Assembly: GCF_024346675.1 (NCBI RefSeq)
Contig: NZ_AP024851.1
Coordinates: forward strand, 1,783,112 to 1,847,111
Direction of reading: 5' to 3'
Origin: Photobacterium sanguinicancri
GTDB lineage: Bacteria > Pseudomonadota > Gammaproteobacteria > Enterobacterales > Vibrionaceae
Length of the DNA stretch: 64,000 nt
Position numbers and translations under genes: made by a program. Shown here one piece after another: positions 53,456-63,644 of this stretch; the first letter of the stretch is position 1; every line of letters starts with the position of its first letter. The notes under the pieces were generated by a model. The model made no database searches. It saw only the letters and a program-made list of their open reading frames with translations, and was not told the origin of the DNA.

Positions 53456-53570
53456 TAGCACTTGTGGTTTGAGAGTTTGTTGTCAATAAAGTGCTTATTC
53501 TGGGTGTTGTGGTAGATATTGGTGGTTTTTAGCTAAATAATCACCCGCTGAAGATCACAATAAAAGCATA

Positions 53571-53581
53571 TTGTAGTACAA
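53571..53581. promoter_or_regulatory. Alginate operator, perfect palindrome (TTGTAGTACAA)
   Basis: Exact match, 63 bases before the symporter start and 37 before the leader peptide. Spacing from the coding start resembles that of the kdgF site. Confidence 0.6.
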
Positions 53582-53617
53582 GAGATTTATCAAAGAGAGT
53601 AATCTAGGAGCCAGTAA

Positions 53618-53647
53618 ATGATAAAACTAAGAAGGCTGAAAAAATGA
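53618..53647 (+). CDS. Nine-residue leader peptide (MIKLRRLKK) coupled to the symporter gene
   Basis: A short frame begins at ATG 53618 behind a strong ribosome site (TAGGAG) and ends in a TGA that overlaps the symporter ATG (ATGA). The symporter itself has a weaker site, GAAGG, inside this mini-frame. Translation of the leader would therefore bring ribosomes to the symporter start. No known attenuator peptide has this sequence, and expression is inferred only from the initiation signal and the overlap. Confidence 0.5.
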   Translation: MIKLRRLKK

Positions 53648-55407
53648 CTATTGATACTCTTGTTGTTCTTGCCTACTTCTTCTTTTTAGTAGCTATTGGT
53701 TGGATGTTCAGAAAGTTTACGACGTCGACCAGTGATTACTTTCGAGGCGGCGGTAAGATGTTATGGTGGATGGTAGGTGCTACCGCCTTCATGACCCAAT
53801 TTTCAGCATGGACGTTTACAGGTGCCGCAGGACGCGCGTTCAACGACGGTTTCGTTGTTGTAATCCTATTTTTAGCCAATGCGTTTGGCTATTTTATGAA
53901 CTACATATACTTTGCTCCAAAATTCCGTCAGCTACGTGTCGTGACGGCTATTGAAGCAGTCCGCCAACGATTTGGTAAAACATCAGAGCAGTTCTTCACT
54001 TGGGCTGGTATGCCAGATAGCTTAATTTCGGCTGGTATCTGGTTGAATGGTCTTGCTATTTTTGTCGCAGCTGTTTTTGATATTCCGATGGAAGCAACTA
54101 TAGTCGTTACTGGCTTAGTCTTAATGCTAATGGCAGTAACAGGGGGCTCTTGGGCCGTTGTTGCGTCTGATTTCATGCAAATGCTGGTGATCATGGCGGT
54201 GACCATTACTTGTGCAATCGCAGCATACTTCCACGGTGGTGGTTTAGGCAATATCGTGGATAACTTCCACGGCGACTTCATGCTGGGTAACAACCTGAAC
54301 TATGTGAGTATCTTCGTCTTGTGGGTTGTATTCATTTTCGTGAAGCAATTTGGCGTAATGAATAACAGTATCAATGCATACCGTTACCTTTGTGCCAAAG
54401 ACAGTGAGAATGCGCGTAAAGCTGCAGGTCTTGCTTGTGTACTAATGATTGTGGGTCCACTTATTTGGTTCCTACCACCATGGTATGTCAGTGCATTTAT
54501 GCCTGAGTTTGCTGAGCAATATGCGTCTATGGGAGATAAAGCTGGTGATGCAGCCTACTTAGCCTTCGTTCAAAATGTGATGCCTGCGGGTATGGTCGGC
54601 TTATTGATGTCAGCAATGTTTGCTGCAACCATGTCGTCAATGGACTCTGGCTTGAACCGTAATGCGGGTATCTTTGTTTGTAACTTCTATTCACCAATGG
54701 TACGCCCGCATGCTTCGCAGCGTGAACTGGTACTGGTGAGTAAAGCAACCACTATTATGATGGGCTTGATCATCATAGGTATTGGTTTATTTATTAACTC
54801 GCTTCGTCACCTAAGCTTGTTTGATATTGTATTGAACGTAGGGGCATTAATTGGCTTCCCTATGCTGATTCCTGTGCTATTGGGTATGTGGATTCGTAAA
54901 ACGCCAGATTGGGCTGCTTGGGCAACCTTAATTGTGGGTGGTATCGTCTCTTATATCTTCGGTATTTCGATGCAAGCACATGACATTGAACAGTTCTTTG
55001 GTCTAGAGCAAGCATTGACAGTACGTGAGTGGTCAGACTTGAAGGTTGGCTTGAGCTTAGCCGCACACGTTGTCTTCACTGGTGGTTTCTTTGTTCTAAC
55101 AACACGCTTTTACAAAGGGTTATCCCCTGAGCGTGAGCAAGAGGTTGAACAGTTATTTACCAACTGGAATACCCCGATAGTGGCTGAAAGTGAGGAACAG
55201 CAGAATCTGGATACTAAACAGCGCTCAATGCTAGGTAAACTGATTAGTGTGGCAGGTTTTGGCATTCTGGCGATGGCCTTGATTCCTAATGAACCAACAG
55301 GTCGTTTACTCTTCTTATTATGTGGCTCGATTGTATTGTCGGTAGGGGTGTTGCTGGTGAATGCAGCGAAATCCCCAAAGCAAGCGCTCGCGAGTAACAA
55401 AAACTAA
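53644..55407 (+). CDS. Sodium/solute symporter (SSS family), probable oligoalginate importer 2
   Basis: A carrier of 587 residues and paralogue of the one at 32617. It shares LWWMVGATAFMTQFSAWTFT, GAAGRAF, FAATMSSMDSGLNRNAGIFV and REWSDLKVGLSL, with about 13-14 helices and a charged C-terminal tail. Both copies keep the same order of helices and nearly the same length. It lies downstream of the kdgF-kdgK-eda operon behind its own promoter with two operator-like sites. Uptake of unsaturated monomers or short oligomers is the likely role. Start overlaps the stop of a nine-residue leader frame. Confidence 0.9.
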   Translation: MTIDTLVVLAYFFFLVAIGWMFRKFTTSTSDYFRGGGKMLWWMVGATAFMTQFSAWTFTGAAGRAFNDGFVVVILFLANAFGYFMNYIYFAPKFRQLRVVTAIEAVRQRFGKTSEQFFTWAGMPDSLISAGIWLNGLAIFVAAVFDIPMEATIVVTGLVLMLMAVTGGSWAVVASDFMQMLVIMAVTITCAIAAYFHGGGLGNIVDNFHGDFMLGNNLNYVSIFVLWVVFIFVKQFGVMNNSINAYRYLCAKDSENARKAAGLACVLMIVGPLIWFLPPWYVSAFMPEFAEQYASMGDKAGDAAYLAFVQNVMPAGMVGLLMSAMFAATMSSMDSGLNRNAGIFVCNFYSPMVRPHASQRELVLVSKATTIMMGLIIIGIGLFINSLRHLSLFDIVLNVGALIGFPMLIPVLLGMWIRKTPDWAAWATLIVGGIVSYIFGISMQAHDIEQFFGLEQALTVREWSDLKVGLSLAAHVVFTGGFFVLTTRFYKGLSPEREQEVEQLFTNWNTPIVAESEEQQNLDTKQRSMLGKLISVAGFGILAMALIPNEPTGRLLFLLCGSIVLSVGVLLVNAAKSPKQALASNKN

Positions 55408-55428
55408 TACGTACTTTAACGGGTACAT

Positions 55429-55453
55429 GCCGCTGCTGATGCAGCGGCTTTTT
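55429..55453 (+). terminator. Terminator of the second symporter gene
   Basis: Stem GCCGCTGC / GCAGCGGC with loop TGAT and a T5 tail, 21 bases after the stop. Confidence 0.93.
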
Positions 55454-55616
55454 CCGTTTTTTTAGTTTTATTATTTTACTAAGCCATGTAATTAGCATGG
55501 TTATTATTGGTTATAAGACACAAGACAAGCAGTCGCTTGCTAGCTTGATTAATGATACGGGGAAATATAAGCCCCGATTAAAAAATAATAATCATGTTGG
55601 CTAGAGGGTAGTATTA

Positions 55617-57038
<1,422 letters not shown>

Positions 57039-57079
57039 CCTTACCCATCTTGCTGGCAATAAAAACAGTTTCCCTGCTT

Positions 57080-57109
57080 GCCGAGTCGATTAGCGACTCG
57101 GCTTTTTTT
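57080..57109 (+). terminator. Terminator of the cytochrome c peroxidase gene
   Basis: Perfect stem GCCGAGTCG / CGACTCGGC with loop ATTAG and a T7 tail, 41 bases after the stop. Confidence 0.95.
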
Positions 57110-57113
57110 GCTT

Positions 57114-57148
57114 AATCAGCAATCAGCAATCAGCAATCAGCAATCAGC
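57114..57148. repeat. AATCAGC heptanucleotide tandem repeat
   Basis: Five perfect copies lie at the 3' end of the minus-strand amylase gene. They encode its last residues (LIADC) and contain its stop codon; further copies follow the stop. Confidence 0.93.
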
Positions 57149-58515
57149 ATGGCACAACTGTTTTCGGGTAACGTTAATGTCTGCTCATCAGGGTTAAAGC
57201 AGACACCTTGCTGCGCTAATATTTCTTGGTTCATCTTTGTTGGCACATTAATTTGGGTGCTGTATTTGCCTTTATTGATTGCCACTAAGCCTTCATCATT
57301 ACCGCGTGAAAACACCAATAGATCTGGCGTTTGATGAAGTACTGTCATTGGCTTGCTTTGCATGCGGTTATGAAAGTGGATCATTTGCTGCAGGGTTGGG
57401 TTTTTCCAGCAATCGAACCAGCGTGGCTCACCGGATTTATTGTTAATGCCGCTGGTATCCAAATCTGAATAAATCAGAGGAACACCGCCATCACGCCCAA
57501 GAATGTAACAATAAGCTAAGCATTCAAGGTGTTCTGGCATGACTTGATCTAAGAAAACATCGTTATTCGGGATGTCATGGGTGATAGCAAAGGTAATGGC
57601 ACGATCATGTGCTAAAGCTGACCCAAGCGAGTATGGATTTATCAAGCTAGCCATAGTGCTATCTGGTTCTGATAGTGTGTTTTTTAGGGTATGAAATAAC
57701 GGAAAGTCGTACGCGCCCAAATACGTATTGGCTAGATAGGGCTGCAAGAATAACTCGTACTCTTCTTTCGTTGCGCCGCCATCAGTAATGATCTCGCCAA
57801 ACACGTGGGTTTCACTGCTGATTTCATCGTCCCACACTTGGTGAAGGTGTTCGAGGGTCATGTGTTTAGCTGCATCAATACGGAAACCTTTTACGCCTAA
57901 TTGCTTTAGCGCTTTTAGGTATTGCTTTTGTGCCTCAACCACTTTTTCTGTGTACTTTAGCGTGGGTAAACCTGGGTCACGATCGCCACTACTGATTCGG
58001 CCGTGCTGTACTTCCCATGGATCGGTCCAGTCTTTGATAGGAAAGGCTAAAACAAAATCTTTGTCGGTGAATAAGGGCTGAGTTAAGTCGCCGAACAGTG
58101 TGAGCTCTTGGTAATAGTCAATATTTTCCTGATAATCAGCCAAGACATCAGTATTTGGGTAAATTAATGCTTCATTGATTTCTTCTTCGTTTGCCATGTG
58201 GTTAAAAACGACATCAACGTAAACATGGATATTCTCTGCCGACAGGGCATGAATCATTGCTTTAAAATCAAGCGTATTACCCAGTTGGTTGTCGATTACG
58301 CGATAATCCTGTGGTTGGTAGCGTTGCCACCATGGCGTGCCATCTTCCGTTTTAAGTGATTTCATTGGCGGAGAAATGAGTACGGCTTTGAAGCCAGCTT
58401 CAGCAATCGTTGTTGCTTGTTCTTTAATACGGCAATAAGGCCAGTCAAACGCATGCAAGATAACGTTTGTTGCCTGCGAATCAATGGCGTTGATTGGGTT
58501 TGAAATTGCTTTCAT
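57130..58515 (-). CDS. GH13 alpha-amylase family enzyme, cytoplasmic
   Basis: A protein of 461 residues without a signal peptide. GH13 motifs are seen in order: VDVVFNHMAN (region I), GFRIDAAKHM with the nucleophile Asp (II), HVFGEIITDG with the acid/base Glu (III) and ITHDIPNND with the third Asp (IV). It parallels the exported enzyme at 61868 in nearly every block, so the two are paralogues for inside and outside the cytoplasm. AAAAAGG lies before the ATG. It is divergent from the LacI-GGDEF-EAL gene. The C-terminal residues are encoded by a heptanucleotide repeat. Confidence 0.9.
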   Translation of the reverse strand: MKAISNPINAIDSQATNVILHAFDWPYCRIKEQATTIAEAGFKAVLISPPMKSLKTEDGTPWWQRYQPQDYRVIDNQLGNTLDFKAMIHALSAENIHVYVDVVFNHMANEEEINEALIYPNTDVLADYQENIDYYQELTLFGDLTQPLFTDKDFVLAFPIKDWTDPWEVQHGRISSGDRDPGLPTLKYTEKVVEAQKQYLKALKQLGVKGFRIDAAKHMTLEHLHQVWDDEISSETHVFGEIITDGGATKEEYELFLQPYLANTYLGAYDFPLFHTLKNTLSEPDSTMASLINPYSLGSALAHDRAITFAITHDIPNNDVFLDQVMPEHLECLAYCYILGRDGGVPLIYSDLDTSGINNKSGEPRWFDCWKNPTLQQMIHFHNRMQSKPMTVLHQTPDLLVFSRGNDEGLVAINKGKYSTQINVPTKMNQEILAQQGVCFNPDEQTLTLPENSCAMLIADC

Positions 58516-58923
58516 CGTAAAACAACCTTTTTAAATATTGGTTGAATAGTAATGCGAGTTTGTTTCAAAAGCCTCCTCTCTTTGATGAAATTAGAGGGTA
58601 GGAGTCGCAAGGATGAGACGCGATGAGGTAGATAACCCAAGGGGGACTGCTCATTATTACATCAGATATTTACTGAAAATTATGCAACTGGATATGCGGT
58701 CTAAGGCTGGTTTTGCATAGTAATGCGGACATTTAAGAATGGAAATATGCTAGCTAGATAACATAATTGTCAATTATGTCGATAAATATAGCCGAGGTGG
58801 ATGTTTTCAGGTGTATCTCAATACTACTCTGGTAAAGTGCAACCTAATGAAGCGCCCATAATAAAGTCGCAATATTGTGAGCGAAGTTCAAAAAAACAGC
58901 CTAAATGAGAACGAGAAGTAAAC
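58516..58923. other. Divergent promoter region, amylase and LacI-GGDEF-EAL gene
   Basis: This 408-base interval holds the promoters of the two divergent genes. A GGATGA core at 58611-58616 recalls MalT boxes, but no second properly spaced copy was found. No gene was seen. Confidence 0.4.
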
Positions 58924-61620
58924 ATGTATTTTAACGCTGATTCTAATATTCAGCCATCACACTCATCAATGACAATTGGCGTGGTAGTTCCTTTACTTAG
59001 TGGTTTTTATTTAGGTGAAATCACCTCTAGTTTGCGTTTGATCGCTCAACAAAAAGGGGTGAATTTAATTCTTATTCGAAGTGGTGGCTTTGACGATTAC
59101 AGTCATCCTTTAGCGTTCGATCATCTCGATGGTCTTTTTACTATCTTAGATTCAGCCTCTCCTCAATTACTTCGACTCGCCATAGAGAAAGGCATCAAGG
59201 TTATGTCCCTTGGTTACACTTACTCAGGGCTTGATGTGGAAACGATCTGCAGTGACCAAAAGCAAGGTATTGAAGCGGCTTTTAATCATCTTGTAAAACT
59301 TGGCCACAGAAAGATTGGTTTTTGTGGCAATTTAGCCGTGAAAGATATTCAAATTCGTTTCAAAGCTTATCAAGAACGATGTGAATATTGGGCTATTAAT
59401 GCCCAATCGGATTGGATCTTTGCTGTTGAAGAGGCGACCTTACCTGGTGGGCGTGATGCGGGTCGTCAGTTTGTTGCGCGTAATTCCGATTGCACCGCAA
59501 TTATCTGTGCGACGGATTACAATGCGGTAGGGTTGATAGAGCAATTAAAAACGGTAAATATTTCAGCCCCTGAGCAGCTAGCTGTTGTGAGTGTTGATAA
59601 TACATTACTTGGCGCACGTTTCGCCCCGGCTTTGACCACGATTGATCAACAACTAGAGCATCTTGTCGATCGGGCGTTAAGCCGTTTGATTGAGCGCATT
59701 GAAGGGGGGGCTTATCAGGCTAATGAAATAGTCATCCCCCAGCAGTTGATAGTGCGTGACTCGTGTGGTTCACCATCGAATGAAAAGTGCTCTTATGACA
59801 ATATCAACAATGTGCGTCAACAGCTGTTAGATGATTTAGCCAATCGACCAGAAGCGGTGCATGAATCATTCTTCAATCTTGCCCAGCATGGCTTTCATTC
59901 TTTGCTAAATTTACCGAGCGTTTATGAAGTATCGCTAAAGTGGGCATCGTTTGCATTGAACTATCGCGCTAATGAGCAAGATACTTTATATGTAACGCAG
60001 GGATGTGCTACGGGTGAAGAGGCGTTGCACGGTAAGGATATCGCTCAACATGCATTTTCATTGGCGCAATATCCACCGAATAAACTTCATAACTACATCT
60101 TACCGGACCCCTACATTATTACCTTACTTCCTATACCTGAAGAGTCGAATGGCTTATGTGGTGTCGTGGCTGTGGTTGATGATTTGCATTCTTCTTCTAG
60201 TGCAAGTGGATACAGCATGTTTAATAACTATTTAGATATGTTATCGCTATTTATTGAGCGTGATGCCTTGGTTGAATCGGTGAAGTTGCGTGAGAAAAAA
60301 GCCAAGGATATGGCGACGAAAATTCGACATTTGGCTTATTACGATACGTTGACTGGTATTCCTAACCGTATCATGGTGAAAGAGCAGCTCGAACGTCATA
60401 TTCAACAGCGGCCTCGCGTCCCTCACGCTGTGATGCTGATGGATCTTGATCGGTTTAAGTTCGTTAATGATACCTATGGCCATGATGTTGGTGATGCGCT
60501 TCTTCAGCATGTCTCTGCGGCCTTACGACGAGTGAGTCGCCGCAATGATATGTTGGCGCGATTAGGGGGGGATGAGTTTTTATTTTTTTGTGATGTATCT
60601 ACAGACTCAGAAGCTTTGCTGCTTGCGAATCGAATATTAGCGGAAGTGGAAATACCGTTCTTGTTTAAAGGCTTAGAACTCACCACTCAGGGGAGTATTG
60701 GTATCGCTTTTTACCCTCAAGATGGCGCAACAGCGGATGATCTGATTAAAAAAGCGGATATTGCAATGTATCGCGCTAAGCGACATAGCTCGGTGAACGC
60801 GATGCTATATGATTGTTCAATGGATTCTGATGTGCAGCTACAAGCAACATTAGAGCAATTGCTGCGTCAGGCAATTGAAAATGAAGATCTTAGCGTGCAT
60901 TTTCAACCGCAATATAACCCATACACAGGTAAGATCTATGGTGTAGAAAGCTTGGCGCGGTGGTATTCACCGACATTAGGGCATATTAGCCCCGTTACTT
61001 TTATTGCTGTGGCTGAAGAGAGCGGCTTGATTTACAAGCTAGGTGAGCTAGTGACGCGTAAATCGGTGCGGGAGCATGTACGTTGGTCTGCGATGTACCC
61101 CGATCACATATTAAAGCTGTCGATCAATGTGAGTCCGGGTCAGTTGATGCGTCCCTATTTCGCTGATGATTATGTCGATCTTATTTTGCAAGAGGGCGGT
61201 AACCCTAAAAACATTATTCTCGAAATCACGGAAACGGCGGCGATCACAGACCTTGAACAGTGCGTCGCGGTCTTAAACAAGTTTATTGATGTCGGTTTTG
61301 AGATTGCACTCGATGATTTTGGTACCGGCTATTCATCCTTATCACTGCTGAAGCAGCTTCCACTGAAATACGTCAAAATAGATCGTTCATTTATTATGGA
61401 TATCGATACCGATCAGTCGAGTAACGATATTGTGCGTTCCATTGTGATGATGTGCCATTCTTTTGGGTATTGCACTTTGGCGGAAGGTGTTGAAACGCCA
61501 GCGCAAATTGAACGGGTAAAAGAACTCGGTTGTAACCTCATCCAAGGGTATGTGTATAGCCGTCCACTGCCTGTAGAAGAGCTTGATTTGTTGTTACAAC
61601 GTGAATATAACCAGATCTAG
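58924..61620 (+). CDS. LacI-type sensor domain fused to GGDEF and EAL domains
   Basis: A protein of 898 residues with no signal peptide and no membrane helix. Residues about 16-290 form a LacI/PurR-like ligand-binding domain (TIGVVVPLLSGFYLGEITSS, then HLVKLGHRKIGFCGN and LAVVSVDN), but the helix-turn-helix of LacI is missing. A region of unclear type (about 290-470) and a short coiled coil follow. The GGDEF motif is intact near 548-552 (RLGGDEF). The EAL domain reads ESL at 675-677 and keeps DDFGTGYSS at 797-805 and LAEGVET, so cyclic-di-GMP turnover is possible. Lying between two amylase genes, it may sense a maltodextrin in the cytoplasm. Confidence 0.92.
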   Translation: MYFNADSNIQPSHSSMTIGVVVPLLSGFYLGEITSSLRLIAQQKGVNLILIRSGGFDDYSHPLAFDHLDGLFTILDSASPQLLRLAIEKGIKVMSLGYTYSGLDVETICSDQKQGIEAAFNHLVKLGHRKIGFCGNLAVKDIQIRFKAYQERCEYWAINAQSDWIFAVEEATLPGGRDAGRQFVARNSDCTAIICATDYNAVGLIEQLKTVNISAPEQLAVVSVDNTLLGARFAPALTTIDQQLEHLVDRALSRLIERIEGGAYQANEIVIPQQLIVRDSCGSPSNEKCSYDNINNVRQQLLDDLANRPEAVHESFFNLAQHGFHSLLNLPSVYEVSLKWASFALNYRANEQDTLYVTQGCATGEEALHGKDIAQHAFSLAQYPPNKLHNYILPDPYIITLLPIPEESNGLCGVVAVVDDLHSSSSASGYSMFNNYLDMLSLFIERDALVESVKLREKKAKDMATKIRHLAYYDTLTGIPNRIMVKEQLERHIQQRPRVPHAVMLMDLDRFKFVNDTYGHDVGDALLQHVSAALRRVSRRNDMLARLGGDEFLFFCDVSTDSEALLLANRILAEVEIPFLFKGLELTTQGSIGIAFYPQDGATADDLIKKADIAMYRAKRHSSVNAMLYDCSMDSDVQLQATLEQLLRQAIENEDLSVHFQPQYNPYTGKIYGVESLARWYSPTLGHISPVTFIAVAEESGLIYKLGELVTRKSVREHVRWSAMYPDHILKLSINVSPGQLMRPYFADDYVDLILQEGGNPKNIILEITETAAITDLEQCVAVLNKFIDVGFEIALDDFGTGYSSLSLLKQLPLKYVKIDRSFIMDIDTDQSSNDIVRSIVMMCHSFGYCTLAEGVETPAQIERVKELGCNLIQGYVYSRPLPVEELDLLLQREYNQI

Positions 61621-61867
61621 TTAAACGGGGTCATCTATCCCTATCTGTGCTGCGCCTTCACACAATGAAAGATTATTGTCCTACCGAGTCTGATATTAGT
61701 CACAGCTTCTGCGGTTCGGTGTCTTTTTTTACTTCTAAAGTGTCTACATTCCTGTTCATCGCACTACTGCATAGCAACTTCTACCTACCCTACATAATAA
61801 GCGAAGATTGCTGGTGGCGTGGTATCCCCAACTTATCCTTGTTAATCATTGTATAGAGATACCCAAT

Positions 61868-63268
61868 ATGCCGAATAAACCGTTACTGTTAGCTATGGCT
61901 GTTTCAGCAAGCTTATTTGCTACTTCTGCTCAGGCAGATGTCATTTTGCATGCCTTTAACTGGAAATATAGCGATATTACAGCGAATGCGAGCGCGATTG
62001 CGCAAGCTGGCTACAAGAAAGTATTAGTTGCCCCTGCAATGAAATCATCAGGCAAAGAGTGGTGGGCGCGCTACCAGCCTCAAGATTTACGTTTAATTGA
62101 TTCAGAACTCGGTAACAAAGAAGATTTAGAAGCCTTAATTGCAGCACTGAAAGCACAAGGTGTCGAAGTGTACGCTGATGTTGTTTTAAACCACATGGCC
62201 AATGAAAGTTGGAAGCGTAAAGATCTTAACTACCCAGGGAAGGATTTACTGGACGCCTATAGTCAAAACGCCGCTTACTACAATCGTCAGACATTATTTG
62301 GCGATTTATCAAAGGGGCTGTTTTCAGAGAATGACTTCCACCCAGCGGGTTGTATCAGTGATTGGGATAGTCCTGGTGATGTACAGTACTGGCGTTTATG
62401 TGGCGCTGACGGCGATACAGGGTTGCCTGATTTAGATCCTCGAGAATGGGTTGTACAACAACAGAAAAATTATTTATTGGCATTGAAAAAAATGGGGATT
62501 AAAGGATTTCGTATCGATGCCGTCAAGCACATGAGCCCGTATCAGATTGATCAGATCTTTAGCCCTGATATCACGCAAGGGATGCACGTTTTTGGAGAGG
62601 TGATCACCAGCGGCGGTAAGGGTAATAGTAGCTACGATAAATTCTTAGCGCCGTATTTGAACAATACTAATCATGGAGCGTATGACTTCCCGCTGTTTGC
62701 TTCGATTCGCTCTGCGTTTTCGTATAGCGGTGGGATGAATTACCTGCAAGATCCGCAAGCTTATGGTCAAGCATTACCGGATAACCGCGCTATCACGTTT
62801 ACCATTACACACGACATTCCGACCAACAACGGATTCCGCTATCAAATCATGGATGCTGGCGATGAGAAGTTAGCCTATAGCTATATCTTAGGTAAAGATG
62901 GTGGTACGCCATTAGTGTACAGCGATGATTTACCTGATAACGAAGATAAAGATAACGGTCGCTGGTCTGATGTTTGGAACCGTTCAGACATGGTGAAGAT
63001 GGTTGGTTTTCATAACGCCATGCAGGGTAAGACCATGGAAGTGATGTTCAGCGATAAATGCATGTTGATTTTTAAACGTGAAAAAGCAGGGATTGTTGGC
63101 ATTAATAAATGTGGTGAAGCTCGTTCACATACCGTAGACACGTCACGATATGAATTAAATTGGCATCAAGCTTACCGTGATGTGTTAAGTGGTGATTCAG
63201 AGACAATTACATCACGCTATCATACTTTCACTATTCCAGCTCGAACCGCAAAAATGATGAAAATTTAA
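61868..63268 (+). CDS. GH13 alpha-amylase, exported
   Basis: A protein of 466 residues with signal peptide MPNKPLLLAMAVSASLFATS ending near AQA. Region I is VDVV-like (YADVVLNHMAN), the nucleophile is Asp217 in GFRIDAVKHM, the acid/base is Glu244 in HVFGEVI, and the third carboxylate is Asp316 in ITHDIPTNN. It hydrolyses alpha-1,4-glucans outside the inner membrane. The ATG at 61868 is used because the upstream frame adds an unlikely leader. Two Cys pairs in the mature enzyme (GCISDWDS and RLCGADGD) could form a disulfide, which suits export. The cytosolic paralogue at 57130 lacks them. Confidence 0.93.
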   Translation: MPNKPLLLAMAVSASLFATSAQADVILHAFNWKYSDITANASAIAQAGYKKVLVAPAMKSSGKEWWARYQPQDLRLIDSELGNKEDLEALIAALKAQGVEVYADVVLNHMANESWKRKDLNYPGKDLLDAYSQNAAYYNRQTLFGDLSKGLFSENDFHPAGCISDWDSPGDVQYWRLCGADGDTGLPDLDPREWVVQQQKNYLLALKKMGIKGFRIDAVKHMSPYQIDQIFSPDITQGMHVFGEVITSGGKGNSSYDKFLAPYLNNTNHGAYDFPLFASIRSAFSYSGGMNYLQDPQAYGQALPDNRAITFTITHDIPTNNGFRYQIMDAGDEKLAYSYILGKDGGTPLVYSDDLPDNEDKDNGRWSDVWNRSDMVKMVGFHNAMQGKTMEVMFSDKCMLIFKREKAGIVGINKCGEARSHTVDTSRYELNWHQAYRDVLSGDSETITSRYHTFTIPARTAKMMKI

Positions 63269-63644
63269 CCGAGGTTTAGTTTCTAACACCAGTTAGTTAC
63301 ATTTTTTTTCGTTTTTTTTAATAAAGCCTTGGTGCATGCGCCAAGGCTTTTTTGATCTATTCGTTGTGCCAATAATGCAGATGTTAATTCTATGTGTCGC
63401 CTTGTTAGGCAAGGGTTCTCACCCGAATATATTGGCTGTTGTCTTTTTTCAGGAACATATAAAGCACTATATTTGTTACAGCACTAAACATTTTGGTTGT
63501 GGGGTATGTTCTGGGGTTATTGATGATTGCACTGGTTATTCTTCTTAAATGTCCGATAATTATTTAGTGTGCAAAGTATGATATCTTAATGTGAGCACGC
63601 ATTAATGTGCTGCATGGAATGGATAATAAATAAGGAATGTTTAT
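63269..63644. other. Intergenic region after the exported amylase gene
   Basis: About 375 bases holding the amylase terminator and the promoter of the next gene. A 70-residue frame inside overlaps the terminator and lacks a ribosome site. Nothing else was identified. Confidence 0.5.
63323..63354 (+). terminator. Terminator of the exported amylase gene
   Basis: Stem AAAGCCTTGG / CCAAGGCTTT with loop TGCATGCG and T-rich tail, 55 bases after the stop. Confidence 0.92.

Noticed and set aside
57114..57148. AATCAGC repeats as a CRISPR-like array
   Set aside because: The copies are directly adjacent with no spacers, so this is a simple tandem repeat.
58611..58616. GGATGA as a MalT box in the amylase promoter region
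   Set aside because: Only one hexamer fits, and MalT sites need spaced copies.
61647..61856. Plus-strand frame of 69 residues before the exported amylase
   Set aside because: It lacks a ribosome site, has odd composition, and lies in the promoter region of the amylase.
63336..63548. Plus-strand frame of 70 residues
   Set aside because: It starts inside the amylase terminator hairpin and has no initiation signal.
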